Shown here: piece by piece, positions 49,044 to 55,515 of the stretch
Layout: the number at the start of each line of letters is the position of its first letter
Position numbering within the stretch: the stretch's first letter is position 1
The notes under the pieces: model-generated
The model's input: only the letters and a program-made list of their open reading frames with translations
What the model was told of the DNA's origin: nothing
Database searches by the model: none
Program-made: the position numbers and the translations under genes
Source of the DNA: JBDKGV01 sp039798005
GTDB taxonomy: Bacteria > Fibrobacterota > Fibrobacteria > UBA5070
Reading direction: 5' to 3'
Length of the DNA stretch: 55,515 nucleotides
NCBI GenBank assembly: GCA_039798005.1
Contig: JBDKGV010000001.1
Span: forward strand, 1 to 55,515

Positions 49044-50651
49044 TCAGGGGACGGCAAGGGCCTTGGCAAAGCTCTCGCCGTTGAAGCGCCCGCGCACCAG
49101 CCACATGCCGGAGCGCAGGGGCGGCAGCGCAAAGCTCACCCGATCGGCACCCCATTCCTGAGCGGGCGTGGCGACCACGCGTCCTTGAGCATCCAGGATC
49201 TCAAGCTCCAGCAGACCCGCCCGGGGAAGTTGCGCCTGCAAGGTGCGCCCATCCATCCGCAGGTTCAACCGGGAAAGCGTGCCAGCCGGGCGCAGGCCCA
49301 CGACGCCCGGGCGCTCGTAGGCTCCAAGGTCGGGCAGCCCCACATAGGTGATCGCAATGCCCGGATGCGCCGCATCGGGCGGGACCGTCCCGGCGTTCGC
49401 AAGTTCGCTTGTCATGCTCAAGCCGAAGACCGACAGGTCGACCGTGGAGTCGGCCAGACGGCGCGGCTTCAGGAGACCTTCACTGTACTGAGCGAGATTG
49501 CTGACAAAATCCGTCATATCAACCAGGCGCCCGCGACCGCAGCGCGACTTGGGGGTCTTGGACTTGTCCCAGAGGCAGTTGGAGCTGTCCACGTCCGTCA
49601 CGCCGTCGCGCTTGTCGGTGTAGCCCACGCCTGCCGACCATGCGCTGACGTTGTTGTAGAACACTGCCGCCGAAGGGGCGCTGGACTGGCCGAACTTGTA
49701 GTTGCCATCGGAAAGCGAATTGTCGAACGCGAGATTGTTCACCATCTGGATGGCGCCCGGATTCGAGTTCCAGGTGAAGCCGTTCTTGCCGTTCCCGTAG
49801 GCGACGCTGCGCGAGACGAAGTGCTGGTTGGCGATGTCCGTGCCGCCCAGCTTGAAGCCGTTCTTGTCCCCCTTGGGATTCACGAAACCCGTGGTGAGCG
49901 TGCCGTTGTGGTGGGCGACGCACTGGTCGATCGTCACGGGCCCGATCGCGCCGGTCTCGACCTTGGTGAACAGGTCCCAGCCGTCGTCGATGTTGTGGTG
50001 GGCGATGCAGCCGCGGAACACGTTGCCCACGCCCGTGGTGAGCTTGACGGCGAACCCGTCGGCGTTCTCGCCCGCGTTGGGAAGGGTGTCGAAGTTGTCC
50101 CATGCCTCGCAGTTGAGGATGAGGTTGCGCGAGGGCCAAAGGGCGATTTCGGCAAGCGTGGAATTGCGCCGCCCCAGCTGCAAGCCGGTGTCGCGGTTGC
50201 GGTGAAGCCAGCAGGACTCGACGATATTGTCGTTCCCCGACACGTAGATGCCGTTGTCGGCCGAACCCATGACTTCAAGGCCCTTGATGTGCCAATAGTT
50301 GCCATCGACCTGCAACCCGCGCGGGTTCGACACGTCGGAGGTCTTGCCGTAAGGCTGGCTGGAGAAGTCCAGCACCGGGCGTTCCCCGGCGTAGGCGAAC
50401 AGGCATTTGCGCTTGCCGGGAGCCCCCGCATTCAGGCTGTCGATGGTGATCTGAGCCGAGAATGCGTACACGCCGCCTCGCATCAGGATGGTGTCCCCTG
50501 CGGCGACCTTTTTCAGGGCAGCGCCCAAGGAAAGCGGTGCGGCCACGGTTCCGGCGGCGGCATCGCTACCGTTCGCCGCGACGATCATGGTGGCGGCCTG
50601 AGCCGTCGAGAAGGCTCCCAAGCCCAAGAAAAGTCCGGTCAACAAACGCAT
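49044..50651 (-). CDS. Secreted PL9-type pectate lyase with C-terminal sorting tail
   Basis: A 535-residue enzyme with signal peptide MRLLTGLFLGLGAFSTAQA. The right-handed parallel beta-helix core matches family 9 polysaccharide lyases: NADGFAVKLTTGVGNVFRGC followed by IAHHNIDDGWDLFTKVE. These hold the calcium-ligand Asp residues and the Lys proposed as catalytic base in Pel9A; G-N-x-x-W-H-I-K-G-L-E-V and DNGIYVSGNDNIVESC are helix coils. It should cleave polygalacturonate by beta-elimination. The final 75 residues form a tail (LELEILDAQGRVV, ending ALAVP). AGGAGG stands 5 nt before the ATG. A palindrome of the 13-bp family lies inside. Confidence 0.92.
   Translation of the reverse strand: MRLLTGLFLGLGAFSTAQAATMIVAANGSDAAAGTVAAPLSLGAALKKVAAGDTILMRGGVYAFSAQITIDSLNAGAPGKRKCLFAYAGERPVLDFSSQPYGKTSDVSNPRGLQVDGNYWHIKGLEVMGSADNGIYVSGNDNIVESCWLHRNRDTGLQLGRRNSTLAEIALWPSRNLILNCEAWDNFDTLPNAGENADGFAVKLTTGVGNVFRGCIAHHNIDDGWDLFTKVETGAIGPVTIDQCVAHHNGTLTTGFVNPKGDKNGFKLGGTDIANQHFVSRSVAYGNGKNGFTWNSNPGAIQMVNNLAFDNSLSDGNYKFGQSSAPSAAVFYNNVSAWSAGVGYTDKRDGVTDVDSSNCLWDKSKTPKSRCGRGRLVDMTDFVSNLAQYSEGLLKPRRLADSTVDLSVFGLSMTSELANAGTVPPDAAHPGIAITYVGLPDLGAYERPGVVGLRPAGTLSRLNLRMDGRTLQAQLPRAGLLELEILDAQGRVVATPAQEWGADRVSFALPPLRSGMWLVRGRFNGESFAKALAVP
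49503..49515. repeat. GACRRWWWYYGTC palindrome, copy 14
   Basis: GACAAAATCCGTC in the PL9 gene, identical to the copy at the start of marC. Confidence 0.6.
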
Positions 50652-50782
50652 GAGTTCCTCCTGAAGTCCAAGCCCGGGCGATTGCCCAAGGATCTGATTT
50701 CAGAGGAAAGAGTACGGCCTCACGCTCACGCCTTGCAGGATCATGCTTCGAGTTGCCGTTGAAGACGGATCAACGACTCCGG

Positions 50783-52260
<1,478 letters not shown>

Positions 52261-52261
<1 letters not shown>

Positions 52262-52731
52262 CAGCCCATTCCCCCATCCAAAGGAAGGACCGCATCGATC
52301 CCCTCCTTGTTCAAGATCACGACTCCGCTTTCGGTTTCCATCAGGAAAAAGCAGTCCGGGCCGTTCAACAGATCGCTCACGCGCTTGCGGATCGAGGGCA
52401 TGAGCAGGTAGACTTGCCCATCCAGCGATTCCCCTCCCGGGAAGAACACCCGCAATGGAGCCTTGACGACTCCCACCTGCCGGTATTCCTCAAGCTCGAC
52501 CAAGGGCTCCCAGCAGACGATCCGATGAAAGGAGGATTTCCGCCAGAGCTGTATGACACCCTCCGAGGTCCGCAGAGGCAGGAACGATTCACTGTCGTTC
52601 AAGCGGTCCATCAGGCGCTCCGGACCCCGTGGCCCGTTGTCATGCAGAAAAAAGCCAGCCTGCAGGACACCGCCCTTTTCCGTGGCGATTTCCAAAGGCA
52701 CCTCACGCACCATCACCGCAAATTCACTCAC
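52261..52731 (-). CDS. Small protein co-transcribed with pilT
   Basis: A 156-residue protein, not recognised. I prefer GTG 52731 (VSEFAVMVREVPLEI) because GAGG stands 5-6 nt upstream; the longer ORF from 52812 runs through operator-like repeats. The predicted fold is beta-rich: VREVPLEIATEKGGVLQAGFFLH, IQLWRKSSFHRIVCW and APLRVFFPGGESLDGQVYLLMP. Its C-terminal part (CFFLMETESGVVILNKEGI) repeats a strand-turn-strand pattern. It overlaps pilT by one base, so a role in motility control, perhaps as a PilZ-like adaptor, is plausible but unproven. Confidence 0.6.
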
Positions 52732-52752
52732 GGAAACCTCGCTTCGGGCAGT

Positions 52753-52780
52753 TTGCCCGACACTTGCCCAAATTGCCCGA
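52753..52780 (+). promoter_or_regulatory. Three helically phased TTGCCC repeats, candidate activator site
   Basis: TTGCCC begins at 52753, 52764 and 52773, about one helical turn apart. The cluster lies about 65-90 bp upstream of the first -24/-12 promoter and also in front of the pilT pair on the other strand. Confidence 0.4.
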
Positions 52781-52843
52781 CCTAGGAACACAGAACCATA
52801 CCATATTTTCATCCATTTTGCTGGAATTCTGCAACTTTTGTTT

Positions 52844-52859
52844 TGGCACGCCCTTCGCT
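52844..52859 (+). promoter_or_regulatory. Sigma-54 (-24/-12) promoter of the first small lipoprotein
   Basis: TGGCACGCCCTTCGCT has the invariant GG, exactly 10 bp, then GC, close to the consensus TGGCAC-N5-TTGCW. Confidence 0.75.
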
Positions 52860-52926
52860 CTTCTATTGGTCAACCTGAGGGCATTCAGTCCTCAACCCTT
52901 TCAAAACTGTTCTTGGAGTAAATACC

Positions 52927-53124
52927 ATGCGCAAGCTTCTCGCCCTCGCCCTCGTCGCCACCTTCTCCGCTCTCGTTGCTTGCAACAAGGCCGAAGAGAC
53001 CAAGCCCGCCGTGGACAGCACCGTTGCAGTGGACACCGCTAAGAAGGACACCGCTGCTCCCGCCGCTGACACCACCAAGAAGGACACCGCAGCTGCCAAG
53101 AAGGACACCGCTGCCAAGAAGTAA
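52927..53124 (+). CDS. Tiny Lys/Asp/Thr-rich lipoprotein, copy 1
   Basis: A 65-residue protein. Signal sequence MRKLLALALVATFSALVAC carries lipobox LVAC; the mature part has about 47 residues of low complexity with the repeated unit KKDTA and ends in two Lys. A terminal Lys on a short lipoprotein recalls Braun's lipoprotein, which is linked to peptidoglycan through that residue, but there are no Lpp heptads. GGAG precedes the ATG. It is driven by a -24/-12 promoter, has its own terminator, and is tandemly duplicated 250 bp downstream with an almost identical signal peptide. Confidence 0.8.
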   Translation: MRKLLALALVATFSALVACNKAEETKPAVDSTVAVDTAKKDTAAPAADTTKKDTAAAKKDTAAKK

Positions 53125-53159
53125 TCCTACGGCTTCCATCAGGAAGCTGTTCGAATTCA

Positions 53160-53191
53160 CCCTGCATCACTTCGGTGAGGCAGGGTTTTTT
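53160..53191 (+). terminator. Terminator of small lipoprotein copy 1
   Basis: CCCTGC / GCAGGG encloses TCAC-TTCG-GTGA and is followed by six T. The same design recurs at 53620. Confidence 0.9.
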
Positions 53192-53206
53192 GTTTTCTGG
53201 TCTTGT

Positions 53207-53240
53207 GGGCATTCCACCCGATCCTCGGGCTTTCCACCCG
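53207..53240 (+). promoter_or_regulatory. Direct repeat upstream of the second sigma-54 promoter
   Basis: GGGCATTCCACCCG (53207-53220) and GGGCTTTCCACCCG (53227-53240) are 20 bp apart, two helical turns, and 55-90 bp before the promoter. This is where an enhancer-binding activator would sit. Confidence 0.45.
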
Positions 53241-53294
53241 TATTTCCAAACGCCGAAATGACCCGATAAGGCCTGTGGGGTCGCATTGGCCAAC

Positions 53295-53310
53295 TGGCAC
53301 GCCCCTCGCG
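53295..53310 (+). promoter_or_regulatory. Sigma-54 (-24/-12) promoter of the second small lipoprotein
   Basis: TGGCACGCCCCTCGCG keeps the GG-N10-GC spacing and the TGGCAC block of the first promoter. Confidence 0.65.
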
Positions 53311-53372
53311 CACTCAAGGGATGAAACGGGGGCAATCGCCTCCCTCAGAATTTGATCTCCGGAGTACCTATC

Positions 53373-53579
53373 ATGCGCAAGCTTCTCGCCCTCGCCCTCG
53401 TCGCCACCTTCTCCGCTCTCGTTGCTTGCAACAAGGCCGAAGAAGCCAAGCCCGCCGTGGATTCCACCGTCGCCGTGGACTCCACTGTGAAGGTTGACAC
53501 CATCAAGGCCGACACCGCCAAGGTCGACACCATCAAGAAGGTCGAAACCAAGACCACCGAGACCAAGACCACCAAGTAA
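53373..53579 (+). CDS. Tiny Lys/Asp/Thr-rich lipoprotein, copy 2
   Basis: A 68-residue lipoprotein whose first 24 residues differ from copy 1 only at the last position (lipobox LVAC). The mature part has diverged to VDT/VKVDT repeats and ends KTTETKTTK, again with a C-terminal Lys. GGAG precedes ATG 53373. Promoter, gene and terminator are all duplicated from the 52.85 kb unit, with the DNA for the signal peptide nearly unchanged and the rest drifted. An abundant envelope protein under sigma-54 control is inference from the promoter. Confidence 0.8.
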   Translation: MRKLLALALVATFSALVACNKAEEAKPAVDSTVAVDSTVKVDTIKADTAKVDTIKKVETKTTETKTTK

Positions 53580-53619
53580 TCCGACCATCCTTCCGTTCAC
53601 GGAGGGATGTCTGAATTCG

Positions 53620-53655
53620 CCCTGCAGCACTTCGGTGCGGCAGGGTTTTTCTTTT
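53620..53655 (+). terminator. Terminator of small lipoprotein copy 2, directly before pyrC
   Basis: CCCTGC / GCAGGG encloses AGCAC-TTCG-GTGCG and is followed by a T-rich run. It ends only about 27 nt before the pyrC start. Confidence 0.85.
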
Positions 53656-53682
53656 CCCCCAAGTTCTCCTACCTTTGCAGAG

Positions 53683-54684
53683 ATGATTCAGGAATTCCAG
53701 CAACGCCGCCCCGATGATTTCCACGTCCATCTGCGGCAGGATGATGACCTCCCCTCCTTCGTACGCACCACCGCACGGCAGTTTGCCCGCTGCTTGGTGA
53801 TGCCCAATCTGCTGCCTCCCGTGGCAAGCGGCGAAGATGTCCTGCGCTACCGCGATCAGATCCGGGCGGCAGGCACCACGCTCGAACCTTTGATGGCCTT
53901 CAAGGTCCTGGGGCGCCACAAGCCGGAAGACCTCCCAGCTCTCAAGGCCGCCGGGGCGGTGGCAGGCAAGATCTACCCCGAAGGCGTCACCACCAATGCC
54001 GAAGACGGCGTGCGTGAACTTTCGGAACTCACCCCGTTCTTGGAAGCCATGCAGGACGCCAATCTCGTGCTTTGTCTCCATGGTGAAAAGCCGGGCGGCT
54101 TCGTGCTGGACCGTGAGGCGCTCTTCTTGGAGGACCTGCGCTGGATCGCCGCCAACTTCCCGCGCCTGCGCATCGTGCTTGAGCACGTGAGCACCGCCGC
54201 CGCCGTGCAGGCCGTGCGAGCCTTGCCTGCCACCGTTGCGGCCACCATCACGCTCCATCACTTGGAGATCACCTTGGATGACGTGGTGGGCGGCAACCTG
54301 CGTCCGCACCTCTTCTGCAAGCCGCTGGCCAAGCGCCCCGAGGACCGCGACGCCCTGCTGGATGCCGCCTTCTCCGGGGAGGGGAAGTTCTTCTTCGGAT
54401 CGGACAGCGCCCCGCACCGCAAGGACCGCAAGGAATGCGCCTCCGGGTGTGCCGGCGTCTACACCATGCCCAACGCGATGGAATGCCTGGTCACCTTGTT
54501 TGACAAGCACGGCAAGCTCGGCCGCCTGGAGGACTTCACCGCAGCCTTCGGCGCCGAATTCTACGACCTGCCCCACAACCATGGCACCATGTCGTTCGTG
54601 CGCGAGAGCACGCGCGTGGCCGATCTCGTGGACGGCGTGGTCCCGTACCGCGCCGGTCAGATGCTGCCCTGGCGGATTGCTTAG
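53683..54684 (+). CDS. pyrC: Dihydroorotase, class II (homodimeric PyrC type)
   Basis: A 333-residue zinc amidohydrolase that closes carbamoyl-aspartate to dihydroorotate in pyrimidine synthesis. The metal-binding start DDFHVHLRQDDDL is clear. The Lys expected to be carboxylated lies in AGKIYPEGVTTNAEDGV, and later ligands lie in CLHGE, VLEHVSTAAAV and GSDSAPHRKDRKE. The length matches PyrC (about 340-350). ATG 53683 is close to the catalytic start, as usual. There is little room for a promoter between the preceding terminator and the gene, so expression may depend on read-through or attenuation. Confidence 0.95.
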   Translation: MIQEFQQRRPDDFHVHLRQDDDLPSFVRTTARQFARCLVMPNLLPPVASGEDVLRYRDQIRAAGTTLEPLMAFKVLGRHKPEDLPALKAAGAVAGKIYPEGVTTNAEDGVRELSELTPFLEAMQDANLVLCLHGEKPGGFVLDREALFLEDLRWIAANFPRLRIVLEHVSTAAAVQAVRALPATVAATITLHHLEITLDDVVGGNLRPHLFCKPLAKRPEDRDALLDAAFSGEGKFFFGSDSAPHRKDRKECASGCAGVYTMPNAMECLVTLFDKHGKLGRLEDFTAAFGAEFYDLPHNHGTMSFVRESTRVADLVDGVVPYRAGQMLPWRIA

Positions 54685-54685
54685 A

Positions 54686-55515
54686 TCAGCGCAGGCCCAC
54701 CTCCACCTTGCGGGTGACCGTGCCCTGCCGGGTCGCCTGCCGCGCGAGGTAGATGCCAGGACGCCCGGCCATCCTGCTGACAGCCATTTGCAGGCCCAAG
54801 TCGTCCTCTGTCGACACCTCACCGATCCGGTTCCCCTGCAGGTCGTAGATCTGATGGACGACCCTCTCGCGGCTCGCGGACGCCGCGATGCTCACGGTGC
54901 CGCTCTTGACCGTGATCGTCACCGAGTCCTGTGCCGTATTCCCGTCGTTGTCGGTGGCGACGGCCTTGAGCACGTGCGTCCCGACGGTCGCATCGGTCCA
55001 TTCCCATGTGTATGGCGCACTCCATTCCGAATGGATCAGAGTGGCACCATCGTAGAAGTCGATGTGCGACACGTTTCCATCCGCATCGCTTGCGATCACG
55101 TCCACCACAACGGCGGTGCCAGTCGAGTAGTTTCCGGCCGGCAACGGCATCGTGAGTTTCACTTTCGGGGCGCTCGCAGGAACCAAGACGTCCGCGGTCA
55201 GGACGAAGTTGTCGAGGATCAGGCCGTTGGCGCCCGCCGCATTGGCCTTGTACATCACCACGTTCTTGCCCGCCGCAAGCGTCACGAGTTGGGTGTTCAT
55301 TGTCCAGTCGCTGTCGGTGGCGGTCTTGGCGAAGGTCGGGGTGGCGACCTTCGTGCCGTTGACGTGGAGATCGACCGTAGACACGCTCCCGGCGGCGGAG
55401 GAATACCGGGTGACCAGCTTGTAGGTGCCCGCAGAGGAGACCAGCACGGTGTCGCGGGCGGCCGCGGCGGCGTTGGTCCCGAACTTCAGGTATCCCAGCC
55501 CCTGGTACTTCCGGA
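54686..55515 (-). CDS. Secreted protein, C-terminal part: CBM6/35-like domain, Ig-like domain and sorting tail (5' end outside window)
   Basis: The frame is open to the right edge, so the N-terminal part, probably including a catalytic domain, is missing. The first 110 visible residues (SSAGTYKLVTRYSSAAGSVSTVDLHVNG, then TLAAGKNVVMYKANAAG, GLILDNFVLT) match a CBM6/CBM35 jelly roll. The next 90 (PAGNYSTGTAVVVDVIASDADGNVSHIDFYDG-like, YTWEWTDATVGTHVLKAVATDNDGN) form an Ig-like domain common in polysaccharidases. The end (VHQIYDLQGNRIGEV, GIYLARQ) is a tail related to those of the other secreted enzymes, ending in VGLR. It is convergent with pyrC, with one base between the stops. Confidence 0.85.
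   Translation of the reverse strand, partial: RKYQGLGYLKFGTNAAAAARDTVLVSSAGTYKLVTRYSSAAGSVSTVDLHVNGTKVATPTFAKTATDSDWTMNTQLVTLAAGKNVVMYKANAAGANGLILDNFVLTADVLVPASAPKVKLTMPLPAGNYSTGTAVVVDVIASDADGNVSHIDFYDGATLIHSEWSAPYTWEWTDATVGTHVLKAVATDNDGNTAQDSVTITVKSGTVSIAASASRERVVHQIYDLQGNRIGEVSTEDDLGLQMAVSRMAGRPGIYLARQATRQGTVTRKVEVGLR

Larger units (their letters stand above)
52844..53655 (+). repeat. Tandem duplication of a promoter-lipoprotein-terminator unit
   Basis: Units at about 52844-53191 and 53295-53655 share the sigma-54 promoter, signal-peptide DNA, a hairpin after the stop and a TTCG-loop terminator. Confidence 0.8.

Noticed and set aside
49185..50762. A 525-codon open frame opposite the PL9 gene
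   Set aside because: PL9 has a signal peptide, a strong ribosome site and family motifs; the opposite frame has none.

Overview
The window is about 55.5 kb of GC-rich bacterial chromosome. It most likely comes from the phylum Fibrobacterota. Two protein families point there: a C-terminal FISUMP (Fibrobacter succinogenes major paralogous) domain on the collagen-like protein at 32510-34636, and a TIGR02147/DUF4423 regulator at 16282-17136, a family first defined as Fibrobacter paralogues. Several secreted plant-polysaccharide enzymes (GH74, GH44, PL9) with related C-terminal tails fit a cellulolytic or pectinolytic lifestyle. G+C looks clearly higher than in the rumen species F. succinogenes, so an environmental relative is likelier.

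Layout. 1-4.6 kb: end of a GH74 enzyme, a lipoprotein, an FHA-GAF sigma-54 activator and an Rrf2 regulator. 4.9-7.7 kb: cobalamin-dependent ribonucleotide reductase behind a promoter with two NrdR-like boxes. 7.8-17.8 kb: a methyltransferase/cupin pair, MarC with an alpha/beta hydrolase, two anchored unknowns, PurT, and a TIGR02147 regulator overlapping a lipoprotein. 17.8-23 kb: secreted beta-propeller-like protein, lipoprotein and GH44. 23.1-24.7 kb: EVE-domain protein and metallophosphoesterase. 24.8-32.1 kb: a tightly packed eight-gene minus-strand operon (XRE-2TM regulator, POTRA-like outer-membrane protein, small exported protein, LolD-like ATPase, lipoprotein, FtsX-type permease, LolA-like protein, beta-barrel candidate). 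32.5-34.6 kb: CBM3-collagen-FISUMP surface protein. 35-37.3 kb: acyl-CoA carboxyltransferase, small protein and biotin carrier. 37.4-40.5 kb: Ala/Lys-rich exported protein, HExxH lipoprotein, glycosyltransferase. 40.9-43 kb: CysA plus a sulfate-binding protein, without permeases. 43.1-46 kb: large lipoprotein flanked by dispersed repeats. 46.1-49 kb: tmk, double cyclic-nucleotide-binding-like protein, rpoN. 49-52.7 kb: PL9 pectate lyase, PilT and a partner. 52.8-54.7 kb: two tandemly duplicated tiny lipoproteins, each with a canonical -24/-12 promoter, then pyrC. The right end is the C-terminal part of a CBM6/35-like secreted protein.

Signals beyond the genes. (i) The 13-bp palindrome GACRRWWWYYGTC occurs 14 times, 10 of them between 23.8 and 32.4 kb, mostly inside coding sequence and in more than one codon phase. 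(ii) Three families of structured intergenic repeats occur; one shows compensatory stem changes between its copies. (iii) A sigma-54 circuit is visible: rpoN, an enhancer-binding protein and two sigma-54 promoters. (iv) Terminal tails ending in a hydrophobic-Val-Pro or similar tripeptide are shared by the secreted enzymes and suggest a common export route.
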